NCBI GenBank assembly: GCA_016766635.1
Contig: CP068473.1
Coordinates: forward strand, 62,001-126,000
DNA length: 64,000 bases
From: Candidatus Xiphinematobacter sp.
GTDB lineage: Bacteria > Verrucomicrobiota > Verrucomicrobiia > Chthoniobacterales > Xiphinematobacteraceae
Direction: 5' to 3'
Part shown: in pieces, positions 35,425 to 43,594 of the stretch
Numbering within the stretch: the first letter of the stretch is position 1
Layout of the letters: every line of letters begins with the position of its first letter
Position numbers and translations under genes: made by a program
Notes under the pieces: generated by a model
Databases searched by the model: none
Told to the model about the DNA's origin: nothing
What the model saw: only the letters and a program-made list of their open reading frames with translations

Positions 35425-36492
35425 ATGCGAATAGCCTTGGCCCGTCGTGGCTACTCTTCCACTGGGGGGGCGGAAGCATACTTATCTCGGTTAGCGCAGG
35501 GATTGGTGGAAAATGGGGAGGAGGTAGTACTTTACAGTTCAAATGAGTGGCCAGTAAGGGCTTGGCCCTACGGGAAAATTCGCTGTATTTCTGGTGATAC
35601 TCCTCTGAGATTTGCACGGGCTCTCCGTACTCAAAAACGAGACTTTGACTGTCTGTTGAGCTTAGAGAGAGTTCTAAGATGCGACGTTTACCGTGCAGGA
35701 GACGGGGTACACGCCTCTTGGCTGTGCAGGAGGAGAAAGTTTGAGCCTGCTTGGAAAGCCTGGTTCCGATCTCTGAATTCTAAGCACAGGGAGATTTTAA
35801 AGCTGGAACGGTTTGCTTTTAATCCCTGTTGTACGGCGCTGGTAATTACAAACTCGCGGATGGTTTTGGAGGAAATTCTAAGGTACTATAATTTTCCAAG
35901 AGAGCGTATCATGCTGATTCCAAATGGGGTTTGGCCTCAGCCAGTTTCCTCAAAAGACCGTATGTATATCCGAAGTCGGTATGGCTTATCTTCTAAAGAA
36001 ATAGTGGTACTTTTCGCTGGGACTGGTTGGCAACGCAAGGGATTGCGCTTTGCGGTGGAGGCGGTCCGTGCCTTGAGGGGGCAAGCAAAACTATTGGTGG
36101 TAGGGCAAGGACCTTCAAGACACACTCCCCCTCATACTATATTCGCTGGTCCAGCCTCTTGTATTACACCATTTTATGCAGCGGCAGATGTTTTCCTTCT
36201 ACCAACTGTTTATGATCCCTCCTCAAATGCTTGCTTGGAGGCACTCGCATCTGGACTACCGGTAATTACCACTCCTTCCAATGGTTTTTCGGAATTGCTT
36301 GGCAATGAGGAGCTTGGAAATGTGGTAGAGGTTGGCAACGTGGGCAGCCTCACTGCAGCGCTAGAGCGATGGTTACCGCAAGAGAAGCGGGCAACTGGTC
36401 GGCGTGCGCGGGTGGAGGCCGCAGCCGCTTTTTCCGTGGAAAAGAATGTTCAGAGAACTCTAGATGCAATTAAAACTACTGTTGGTCTTTAG
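35425..36492 (+). CDS. Glycosyltransferase family 4
   Basis: The GT-B transferase of 355 residues opens MRIALARRGYSSTGGAEAY, the acceptor-side glycine loop of GT4 enzymes. CTALVITNSRMVLEEIL and IPNGVWPQP link the two domains. The donor domain shows VVLFAGTGWQRKGLRFAVEA and FLLPTVYDPSSNACLEALASGLPVI with the conserved glutamate pair region. It probably extends LPS core or a related glycan, as does its divergent neighbour GT9 (174 bp apart). The ATG at 35425 is preferred over a TTG at 35410. A G7 run near codon 13 encodes the glycine loop. Confidence 0.88.
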   Translation: MRIALARRGYSSTGGAEAYLSRLAQGLVENGEEVVLYSSNEWPVRAWPYGKIRCISGDTPLRFARALRTQKRDFDCLLSLERVLRCDVYRAGDGVHASWLCRRRKFEPAWKAWFRSLNSKHREILKLERFAFNPCCTALVITNSRMVLEEILRYYNFPRERIMLIPNGVWPQPVSSKDRMYIRSRYGLSSKEIVVLFAGTGWQRKGLRFAVEAVRALRGQAKLLVVGQGPSRHTPPHTIFAGPASCITPFYAAADVFLLPTVYDPSSNACLEALASGLPVITTPSNGFSELLGNEELGNVVEVGNVGSLTAALERWLPQEKRATGRRARVEAAAAFSVEKNVQRTLDAIKTTVGL

Positions 36493-36522
36493 AGAAAAGA
36501 TAGCTTGGATGGCCCTTGGCTT

Positions 36523-37224
36523 TCATCCAAGCAGTGAGCGGAGCACCTTTTTTGTATCCAGCAGGCTTTTAAAAAGAAAGTCTGGTTGGCATTGAGACAG
36601 TTCTTCTACAGAATATTCCCCCGTGGCAATTGCCACGGTATATGCATTGATGGCTTTCCCACAACTAATATCGTTAGGGGTATCTCCAACGACGTAAATA
36701 TGCTTCGACGGGAACTCGAATCCATGGATCTTACGAGCGCGGACACGAGCAACATTTCCAAGCTCGTTGCGATCGTCGTGATCATCTGCAAAGGCACCAA
36801 ACTCAAAGAAGTGCCATGCATCATAAAATGCCAGCTTGATTTCGGCGCCTCGCACGAGATTTCCGGTAAGAAGACCTAGAATGCAGTCAGGACGTGAGTG
36901 CAGATGTTGGAGCAGCTCTAGGACTCCCGGCATGAGACTTCCCGGATGGTATCGGATACGCTTACCAAGGTGCCTCAGATATCCTTCCAGTAGACGGGTA
37001 GTATTCTCTTGAGTAACAGGTATCCCATTTTTAGCTAGTAAAGCCTTAGCGATTGTCCCGTCTGTAGCCCCAGCGAGAGAGATGCCAGTAAAATCTTCCC
37101 TTACACCGAACTGACTCTGCATACTATCCCTCAGCGCATACTTGCCGGCATGAGCAGAAGTAAGGAGAGTACCATCAATGTCAAAAAGAAACAGGTGTCT
37201 GGAAAAATTCTCCTCTGCATCCAT
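36523..37224 (-). CDS. HAD-superfamily phosphatase
   Basis: A haloacid-dehalogenase hydrolase of 233 residues. Motif I is FLFDIDGTLLTSAHAGK with the nucleophile and acid/base aspartates, motif II is LGLLTGNL, and motifs III/IV include YVVGDTPNDISCGKAI. The cap domain follows motif I as in phosphoglycolate-phosphatase-like enzymes. The substrate is unknown. The ATG at 37224 has a perfect AGGAGGT seven bases upstream; the GTG at 37233 lies inside that site and is rejected. It follows infC, where rpmI and rplT would normally be. Confidence 0.85.
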   Translation of the reverse strand: MDAEENFSRHLFLFDIDGTLLTSAHAGKYALRDSMQSQFGVREDFTGISLAGATDGTIAKALLAKNGIPVTQENTTRLLEGYLRHLGKRIRYHPGSLMPGVLELLQHLHSRPDCILGLLTGNLVRGAEIKLAFYDAWHFFEFGAFADDHDDRNELGNVARVRARKIHGFEFPSKHIYVVGDTPNDISCGKAINAYTVAIATGEYSVEELSQCQPDFLFKSLLDTKKVLRSLLG

Positions 37225-37263
37225 GGTATGCACCTCCTGTATACACTCCTTCCTTTCTCAAGC

Positions 37264-37809
37264 TTAGCTTCCCTCTAAGAATTTCCTTTTGCGCTTGGAA
37301 ATAGGAAGCGGACTAAGGGTCATAGAGATTGCCCGTCCGACAAGTTTCGGCTCCATATCCACATGCGCCATGGTTAGCAGGTCGGAACGAACACGCTCTA
37401 TTAGGAGCATTCCAAGCTCTTTATGAGCCATTTCACGTCCTCGAAACTGCAGGTAAATTTTCAACTTATTGTTTTTATCAAGAAAATCTTCGGCATGGCG
37501 CAGCTTGGTGCAATAGTCATGCTGGTCGATATTGACGCGAAACTTAATTTCTTTAACCTTAGTACCGTGAGGCTTGCGATCTCTCTCTTGCTTGGAGAGA
37601 TCGTATCGAAATTTTCCATAGTTTGTAATCCGACAAACCGGCGGGGTAGCCGTAGGAGCTACCTCCACGAGATCTAATCCCAGATCCTTAGCCTTGCACA
37701 AGGCATCTCCAAACTTCATCACACCAAGCTGCTCGTTGGTAGAAGCTAAGATAACGCGAACCTCACTAGCGCGGATACGTTCGTTGACGCGGATATATCG
37801 TGGATTAAT
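37264..37809 (-). CDS. infC: Translation initiation factor IF-3 (AUU start)
   Basis: IF-3 keeps ribosomal subunits apart and proofreads initiator tRNA and start codons. The protein reads RVNERIRASEVRVI near the N-terminus and NEQLGVMKFGDALCKAKD, then VCRITNYGKFRYDLSKQ. The C-domain carries KEIKFRVNIDQHDY and LQFRGREMAHKELG. The first ATG (37722) would remove the first 29 residues of the N-domain. The only start that restores them is ATT at 37809, just after an in-frame TAG and 5 nt downstream of AGGAGG. The length is then 181 residues. Rare AUU starts on infC are known from E. coli, where IF-3 represses its own AUU-initiated mRNA. thrS lies upstream, the same order as in E. coli. Confidence 0.9.
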   Translation of the reverse strand: MNPRYIRVNERIRASEVRVILASTNEQLGVMKFGDALCKAKDLGLDLVEVAPTATPPVCRITNYGKFRYDLSKQERDRKPHGTKVKEIKFRVNIDQHDYCTKLRHAEDFLDKNNKLKIYLQFRGREMAHKELGMLLIERVRSDLLTMAHVDMEPKLVGRAISMTLSPLPISKRKRKFLEGS

Positions 37810-37814
37810 AGGAC

Positions 37815-37820
37815 CCTCCT
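37815..37820 (-). promoter_or_regulatory. Shine-Dalgarno of infC defining the AUU start
   Basis: On the minus strand AGGAGG (37820-37815) is followed by GTCCT and then ATT at 37809. An in-frame TAG just upstream excludes any earlier start. Confidence 0.85.
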
Positions 37821-37975
37821 AGGAAAAAACCAGCACCATACCTTCCAATCCAACACGATTCACATCGAGTCTGTCAGTGAGGGCCGACAGTGCCGATAGA
37901 TAAGCTCTTCTCATACTGTGCCCAATGGAACGGAAGTCGGGAGGTTCTCTAAGCAAGCTATCTCTTGTTACCTTG

Positions 37976-39817
37976 TCATAGACTACAGCTTTCGATTTCG
38001 CACTGGATCCGTTGTTGAAATTCACCGATGGACATGGTACCCTCCCTGCCGTACTTTCGGCTCCGCACGGAAACTTTCCTGGAAGCTTGCTCATTCCCTC
38101 CAACGATAAGCATGTAAGGGACTTTTTCTAGTTGGGCAAGACGAATTTTAGAACTAATCCTCTCGGAGGACACATCCACTGAGGTTCGGATACTAGAGCC
38201 TAGCAACACTTCTGCAGTAGACTGGGCGAATGCGAAGCACTTGTCTGATATGGGCAAGATACGCACCTGTTCTGGGGCGATCCAAAGGGGGAAACTGCCA
38301 GCAAAATGCTCGATAAGGATGCCTACAAAGCGTTCCAGTGAGCCAAAGGGAGCTCTGTGAATCATAACAGGAACATGGGACTTTCCATCGCGACCTGTAT
38401 AGGACAAACCACACCTTAGAGGAAGATTAAAATCCACCTGAATGGTTCCAAGCTGCCACTCACGATTTAAAACATCTTTGACCACGAAGTCAGTTTTTGG
38501 TCCATAAAAGGCAGCCTCTCCAAACTCCTCTGAGTAGGCAATACCTAACTTTACAACCGCGTCTCGACAAGCCTTCTCAGCGCGACTCCAATTTTCAGAG
38601 GAGCCGATGTATTTTGCGGAGGGATCTCTCAGCCCTATCCGGATACGATAGCCTTGCATGGAAAAGGTCTCCAAGACCTTATGAACAAGAAGGAGGCAGC
38701 TTTGAATTTCCGTATCGATTTGTTCTTCGGTACAAAAAATATGGGCATCATCCTGAGTAAATCCGCGAACTCGTGTCATGCCGCTGAGCTCTCCAGATTG
38801 TTCCCATCGGTATACTGTGCCAAATTCAGCGAGACGAATGGGAAGTTCTCGATAGGAGCGAGGACGTGAAGCAAAAATCCTTATATGCATTGGACAATTC
38901 ATGGGTTTAAGAAGAAACCCATCAACGCTATTTTCCTGAATATGATTGGTGAGTTCAGCACAAGAGCAACTCTCCTTTGCGAGAGTAAACAAGGTTTCAT
39001 TCTCAATGAGAGGGGGAAACTGAGACTGTGCGAAGTGAGGGAAGTGACCTGAGGTACGAAAGAGGTTCAGTCTCGCAATGTGTGGGGTAAAAACCTGCTG
39101 GTATTTCTGTAAGCGAAGCTCCCTACTGATGAAGTTTTGGAGTTCTTGACGGATGATAGCGCCTGCTGGCGGCCAAAGAATAAGACCTGGGCCGACTTCT
39201 TCATCAATCAGAAAAAGGGACAGATCCCTACCAAGCTTTCTATGGTCCCGCTTTCTGGCCTCCTTTAACAGAGAAAAGTAGGTATCCATTTCTTCTTGTG
39301 TGCGGAAAGCTGTGCCGTAGACTCGCTGAAGCTGAGCATTGTGCTTATCTCCTCGGTAAAAAACGCTAGCAAGATGTGTAAGCTTAAAAGCTCCAACCTC
39401 ACCAGTAGAAGAGACGTGTGGCCCAGCGCAAAGATCTATAAAGTCGCCATTCTTGTAGAGAGTAATAGCCTCCTCCTTGGATATGCCGCTCAGGATATCA
39501 ATCTTGAACTTACTGCTAACTGAACGCTCACTTAAGGCCGCAAGTCGACCAATTTGGCCAAGTCGCAGGGCCTCCCCGTGGCTAATTTTTCTAGATTCAA
39601 AGGGCTGGTTCATACTGATGATGGCACGCATTTCTTTCTCGAGAATGGGAAGGTCCTCCGGAGTGACCCGGTGATTCAGCTCGACATCATAGTAGAAGCC
39701 ATCTCTTACGGGTGGACCTACAGCCAGTTGAGCATTTGGCCAAAGGCGGAGGATGGCAGTAGCAAGAACATGGGCACAAGAATGTCGAAGCCTTTCAAGA
39801 TCAGTCATTTCATGCAT
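37976..39817 (-). CDS. thrS: Threonyl-tRNA synthetase (without TGS domain)
   Basis: The enzyme charges tRNA-Thr. It begins almost directly with the editing domain (RLRHSCAHVLATAI, DFIDLCAGPHV) and so lacks the N-terminal TGS domain of the E. coli enzyme, giving 613 residues. The class II core shows the zinc ligand Cys in KPMNCPMHI, YRWEQSGELSGMTRVRGFTQDDAHIFC and MIHRAPFGSLERF. The C-terminal anticodon-binding domain ends with VSVRSRKYGREGTMS. Two ATGs (39817 and 39808) lie near GAGAGG; the second has better spacing. It is followed by infC. Confidence 0.95.
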   Translation of the reverse strand: MHEMTDLERLRHSCAHVLATAILRLWPNAQLAVGPPVRDGFYYDVELNHRVTPEDLPILEKEMRAIISMNQPFESRKISHGEALRLGQIGRLAALSERSVSSKFKIDILSGISKEEAITLYKNGDFIDLCAGPHVSSTGEVGAFKLTHLASVFYRGDKHNAQLQRVYGTAFRTQEEMDTYFSLLKEARKRDHRKLGRDLSLFLIDEEVGPGLILWPPAGAIIRQELQNFISRELRLQKYQQVFTPHIARLNLFRTSGHFPHFAQSQFPPLIENETLFTLAKESCSCAELTNHIQENSVDGFLLKPMNCPMHIRIFASRPRSYRELPIRLAEFGTVYRWEQSGELSGMTRVRGFTQDDAHIFCTEEQIDTEIQSCLLLVHKVLETFSMQGYRIRIGLRDPSAKYIGSSENWSRAEKACRDAVVKLGIAYSEEFGEAAFYGPKTDFVVKDVLNREWQLGTIQVDFNLPLRCGLSYTGRDGKSHVPVMIHRAPFGSLERFVGILIEHFAGSFPLWIAPEQVRILPISDKCFAFAQSTAEVLLGSSIRTSVDVSSERISSKIRLAQLEKVPYMLIVGGNEQASRKVSVRSRKYGREGTMSIGEFQQRIQCEIESCSL

Positions 39818-39853
39818 CCTCTCGAGTCTGACGAAGGGGAAATATGGAGGATA

Positions 39854-40111
39854 TTACAGCGTCTTCCCAATGGCAATAGCCTCTTCAGCGACTAGGAGTG
39901 GAATGTTGTTACATACTGGGTAAGCTACCAGGCCATCTTCGCGGATGAGTGCAGCCCCCAAAGGGCAGCGAAAAGTTTTTCCTGAGTGGCCGCCGCCTGA
40001 TATCCTAGGACAAACGCACAGGTTGAGGGCCTCAAGTTCCATTGCGCCGGCCTCTCTTAAAGACTGGCCATTTTTTGGACAACAGACAATTTGCAGTAGG
40101 TTACTATCCAT
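39854..40111 (-). CDS. Trm112-like / UPF0434 small zinc-ribbon protein
   Basis: This protein of 85 residues has the pattern LLQIVCCPKNGQSL at the N-terminus and a closing GLVAYPVCNNIPLLVAEEAI. The latter matches the Trm112/YcaR family, in which short proteins act as partners or activators of methyltransferases, or have unknown roles. Cysteines in CCP, CVC and RCP could bind zinc. The ATG at 40111 is chosen. It lies 36 bp upstream of thrS on the same strand and may be co-transcribed. Confidence 0.7.
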   Translation of the reverse strand: MDSNLLQIVCCPKNGQSLREAGAMELEALNLCVCPRISGGGHSGKTFRCPLGAALIREDGLVAYPVCNNIPLLVAEEAIAIGKTL

Positions 40112-40222
40112 GCAGAACCCGCCAATTGGCAGAAGAAAGCCATTGACCCTTTCTGTGGAGGTCCTGGACCCCTTCCGCAATACCGAAAAAAGCGTTCTTC
40201 TGAAGTAGAACCAACCGTCGCT

Positions 40223-40885
40223 CTATGAGGGCTCTTCTAGTATGGCAGAAAGTTGCATTAGCAATGAAATTGCATCGGAAGAAACGGCGCGCAGGCTGGC
40301 AGGAGGGGCGCTGAGCCAGCCAACAAAGGACACAGCCAGCCGAAAGTAACCCCTTACCTCCCCAAAGCCAAATTTTAGATACCGGGACCATATTGTACCT
40401 CTACAATAGAGAAGAGAGCTACTAACTAGATGCCAAGGTTGGCCTAGGTTGACTTTCGTTATGATAAAAAGCGCGGGTCTCCAAACCACCAAATAAAGAG
40501 AGGCCGATAATGTTGGTAGTAGAAGTGCCTGATAGCACATTCTCTTGATTTTTCCAAAAACAGATGAATTACTGTCTGTGGTATCAATTGCAATATCTCC
40601 ATATTTCTTGGATCTTTCGGAGTCGATAGCTTTAAGAGCAAGGTTATCTGGAGAAGCGCAACTCATCGTGCGCTTAACTGAAGTAACTGCAATTGACAAT
40701 TGCTGAAAGCCCTGACCGTCTAAGACTTTGGTCTGAGTAACGTAATTCCTAGCTCCTATGGGACAATAGTGTTGACCGTTACTAATAGTATAAAAAGAAA
40801 GAGTGTAGATTGGCGTTGGAAAATTTTCTGGCCAGGCCTGGGAATCGCTAGCAATTGTTTGTCCATGCCGTGTATACCCTCTCAA
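40223..40885 (-). CDS. Unrecognised membrane protein (possible)
   Basis: A 220-codon open frame with no gene on the opposite strand. It contains YVTQTKVLDGQGFQQLSIAV, TMSCASPDNLALKAIDSER and a hydrophobic segment QALLLPTLSASLYLVVWRP followed by a second aromatic-rich hydrophobic region. I do not recognise the family. The balanced composition and the clear hydrophobic segment suggest a real or recently real gene. The only start upstream is TTG at 40885, so the true 5' end is doubtful. It lies upstream of the Trm112-like gene on the same strand. Confidence 0.45.
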   Translation of the reverse strand: MRGYTRHGQTIASDSQAWPENFPTPIYTLSFYTISNGQHYCPIGARNYVTQTKVLDGQGFQQLSIAVTSVKRTMSCASPDNLALKAIDSERSKKYGDIAIDTTDSNSSVFGKIKRMCYQALLLPTLSASLYLVVWRPALFIITKVNLGQPWHLVSSSLLYCRGTIWSRYLKFGFGEVRGYFRLAVSFVGWLSAPPASLRAVSSDAISLLMQLSAILEEPS

Positions 40886-41026
40886 GGTGGGAGATTGGAA
40901 GCAACGCCGTAAACTCTCACTCTAAACCCACTCCATTATGGATTTATCGGTTGTCTCATCAAGAGGCGGTTCGGTTTGAGGGGGGTAGAGCTTGTTTGTC
41001 TCGACTATGCCTACCAGTTCACCAAG

Positions 41027-41803
41027 ATGAGTGTTATCCTTTCCGAGCTCTTCCTGTCATGTGCTAGGGCACCCGGGCTAAAAATAGCAGCAGGACTGAT
41101 ATACGTCCTCGGTGAAACCAGCCTTGTAGGGTACATTGTGCTTTTAACCCTTTTTCTTACTTCAATACTGAGTTGGTCAGTGACTCTATATAAGCTGACC
41201 GGCCTGCGGACAGCCAAGGAGAGGAACGCTCGTTTTGTCACGACATTTCGCCAGGGGCAATCCCCGCTTAGAATTTATGAAGAAAGGATTCCCTTCGGCG
41301 GATCACCATTGTTCGAGGTGTATAAGGCGGGATGTGAGGAATTACGCTTCCAATTGCTGAGTACTACAACCATGGATGAGGGGATGCATTCCAGAGTCAT
41401 AAATACAAAGCAAATTTCTCCCAGGCAGATACGCCCTATTGTTGCCGCCATGGAGCAAGCAATCGTGGAGTCCACACTCCGGCTGGAATCCCTCATGATC
41501 GTGCTTTCTACAGCTGTTAGCGGTGCACCATTTCTTGGCTTGTTAGGAACAGTGTGGGGAGTCATGGACGTATTTGCAGGAATCGCTGTAGCTGGCAACG
41601 TAAATCTTACAGCCATGGCTCCTGGTGTTGCTGGGGCATTAACCACTACTGTGGCCGGTTTGCTAGTAGCGATCCCTGCCATGTTTGCCTACAATTTTCT
41701 TACTGCAAACATTCGATCCATGATTACTCAGTGCGAAAGCTTTGCGGCCGAGTTTTCCTCGGCAGTCGAACACCGCTATGTAGCCTGCAGTAATTTGCAA
41801 TAA
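41027..41803 (+). CDS. exbB: MotA/TolQ/ExbB proton-channel family protein
   Basis: An inner-membrane protein of 258 residues with an N-terminal helix (SLVGYIVLLTLFLTSILSW) and two further helices in the conserved channel domain: LESLMIVLSTAVSGAPFLGL then LLGTVWGVMDVFAGI, and ALTTTVAGLLVAIPAMFAYN. With ExbD-type partners it turns proton flow into force on TonB or Tol systems. The ATG at 41027 is preferred to an upstream TTG at 40976. The ExbD/TolR gene follows after 7 bp. No tonB, tolA, tolB or pal is nearby, so ExbB and TolQ cannot be told apart. Confidence 0.85.
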   Translation: MSVILSELFLSCARAPGLKIAAGLIYVLGETSLVGYIVLLTLFLTSILSWSVTLYKLTGLRTAKERNARFVTTFRQGQSPLRIYEERIPFGGSPLFEVYKAGCEELRFQLLSTTTMDEGMHSRVINTKQISPRQIRPIVAAMEQAIVESTLRLESLMIVLSTAVSGAPFLGLLGTVWGVMDVFAGIAVAGNVNLTAMAPGVAGALTTTVAGLLVAIPAMFAYNFLTANIRSMITQCESFAAEFSSAVEHRYVACSNLQ

Positions 41804-41810
41804 TTTTGCG

Positions 41811-42242
41811 ATGATGACTATGAAAAGGCTTTCCTCAAGGTTGCGACCTCCCCTTGTTGGCGAACTCAATGTCACCCCATTACTAGACCTGGCATTTGTT
41901 CTCCTGATCATTTTTATGATTGCCACACCATTCATGGAAAATAGTCTAGACTTATTCGTTCCATCCAGTTCCTCTGATAAAGAAAACACTCCCGGGCGTC
42001 GGGTGGAAACTATCACGATCCAACGAGATTCCAGTCTGATTTTTAACGGGAAACACGTGACTGCTAGGGAGTTAGAAGCACAGCTGCAGAGCCTGTACGT
42101 TAAAGATCCAGAAATCGCCATTGTAATCCGTGCTCATGGGGGATTGTCCGTCCAGAGATTTGTCCACATTGTGGACCTGCTAGGTCGAGTCGGCATTTCC
42201 AAGGTAGGAGTGGTTACCCACCAAACAGCACGGCGGCTTTAA
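41811..42242 (+). CDS. exbD: ExbD/TolR biopolymer transport protein
   Basis: The protein has 143 residues with a short cytoplasmic N-terminus and one transmembrane helix containing the essential aspartate (NVTPLLDLAFVLLIIFMIAT), then a periplasmic domain with IAIVIRAHGGLSVQRFVHIVD. It works in complex with the ExbB/TolQ product encoded directly upstream. Three closely spaced ATGs (41811, 41814, 41820) are possible starts. The next gene is convergent. Confidence 0.88.
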   Translation: MMTMKRLSSRLRPPLVGELNVTPLLDLAFVLLIIFMIATPFMENSLDLFVPSSSSDKENTPGRRVETITIQRDSSLIFNGKHVTARELEAQLQSLYVKDPEIAIVIRAHGGLSVQRFVHIVDLLGRVGISKVGVVTHQTARRL

Positions 42243-42308
42243 GCCAACAAGATAAACAAGGCGCCCTTAGCCAAACTCACCCGATGAGACCCCCAGATAT
42301 ATCCCCGA

Positions 42309-42953
42309 TCATATCCGTATGACGACGTCAGTGACTCTACGGCGAACTTTTGCTAATTGAGCGTGCTGATCGTTGATTTGGCGATAGCCAACAGGACAGA
42401 GGAGTACGCTACTATAGCCTGTCTTACTAAGATCTAAAACCTCGTCTACCTGACTTGGAATAAAGCCTTCCATCGGGCAGGTGTCTATCCCAAGGATAGC
42501 TGCCGTTGTTATGAACTGACCGAGCGCGATGTAAACTTGCCGCGTAGCCCATTCGCGAAGAGTAGTCTGCGAGAGGTTGTTAACAAAACCAGTCACCACG
42601 TTTCTTAACCCCGTCAGATCTTCTGGAGCAATGTGGCGGACCCAGGCGGTGCGTGTCACAAGAGCATCTATATCAGATGAGTCTATTTGTTGCCTTGCAG
42701 TGAAAACCACTAGGTGTGGAGCGGTTGCAATCTGTAGCTGATTGTTCGCAGCTGGGAGCAACTTGGTACGTGTCTCCGAGTCACTAACAACGAAAAACCT
42801 CCACGGCTCCATGCCGAAGCTGGAAGGAGAAAGAACAAGACTTGCCTCTAGAACTTTCCACTCTTCCTCTGGAACTCTCTGAGTTAGGTTAAATTTCTTT
42901 GTGGCGTAACGCCAGTGCAGCTGGGTGAGTATATGTTCCTTTATGCTCAGCAT
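42309..42953 (-). CDS. NfsB-like nitroreductase family flavoprotein
   Basis: A 214-residue FMN enzyme. HWRYATKKFNLTQRVPEEEW at the N-terminus, SPSSFGMEPWRFFVVSD (flavin-binding), RQVYIALGQFITTAAILGID and CPMEGFIPSQVDEVL are the NfsB/YfkO-type marks. Members reduce nitroaromatics, quinones or flavins with NAD(P)H; the natural substrate here is unknown. The ATG at 42953 gives the usual N-terminus; the hydrophobic upstream extension to 43046 is probably not translated. It is convergent with exbD. Confidence 0.85.
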   Translation of the reverse strand: MLSIKEHILTQLHWRYATKKFNLTQRVPEEEWKVLEASLVLSPSSFGMEPWRFFVVSDSETRTKLLPAANNQLQIATAPHLVVFTARQQIDSSDIDALVTRTAWVRHIAPEDLTGLRNVVTGFVNNLSQTTLREWATRQVYIALGQFITTAAILGIDTCPMEGFIPSQVDEVLDLSKTGYSSVLLCPVGYRQINDQHAQLAKVRRRVTDVVIRI

Positions 42954-43118
42954 AAAAAAACCGGCACCCATAGCATATATCGCCGCCCCCAGTAAAACAA
43001 AAACCATCCTGATAAGATCTTTAATTGACAAGAAAATTACGGCCAAAGATAAATATGGTGGTAAAAGTCCCCCCTTGGGGAAAGGCAGGGGTGCGCGTAA
43101 TCGATTTCTACTCTGGAT

Positions 43119-43191
43119 GGTGGCTGTAGCTCAACGGTAGAGCTCCAGATTGTGGTTCTGGCCGCTGCGGGTTCGAGTCCCGTCAGCCACC
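43119..43191 (+). tRNA. tRNA-His (anticodon GTG)
   Basis: The acceptor GTGGCTG (43120-43126) pairs with CAGCCAC (43184-43190). The extra G(-1) at 43119 faces C73 at 43191, the hallmark of tRNA-His. The D-arm is AGCTCAACGGTAGAGC, the anticodon loop TTGTGGT gives GTG, and the T-arm is CGGGTTCGAGTCCCG. No CCA is encoded. Confidence 0.97.
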
Positions 43192-43594
43192 CCGAGAGGA
43201 TGTTTCGCGTGTTCTCGTGGAATGGTTGCCTAAATAAGAGGTGGTGATGGAGAGAAATGATGCTCTACGTGTGGAATCAGGTTGATAGTATCCTCTGGAA
43301 ATGCCCCCCCTTGCGCGAGGCTGTAGCTGTATAGGGTCGTAGGGGATGCGTGTCCCGTTTGAAGGTTTCTCTGTCTCAGAGATTTTGGCTCGCCTCGATG
43401 AACCAGACCGTTTCGATTCAACGCCTGTGCAATCCTAGAAGGGGGGGGGAGGCCTGCCCTTTCACAGTTGGATTAGGCAGTCCTATGGAAGAGAAAAGAC
43501 CTTTGGTACCCATTCTGCTTCCCTTGCTTCCTGCAGTGGCTTGGTCTTGTGTGCACAAAAGGGGTTTTAGAGAGTATCCTCTCTACTCTACTCT
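43192..43594. other. 403-bp spacer between tRNA-His and argF
   Basis: No gene is recognised. It contains a G9 run at 43441-43449 and a 30-codon frame near 43347-43436 whose peptide PFEGFSVSEILARLDE faintly recalls the MltG/YceG start; this is too short to call. Confidence 0.45.

Noticed and set aside
37819-38103. 94-codon frame overlapping the end of thrS
   Set aside because: It is an out-of-frame shadow of the thrS 3' end plus the infC leader.
43347-43436. MltG/YceG-like start peptide
   Set aside because: Only about 30 codons with faint similarity and no continuation in any frame.
43441-43449. G9 homopolymer as a phase-variation site
   Set aside because: It lies in a spacer with no gene start or promoter that it could control in an obvious way.
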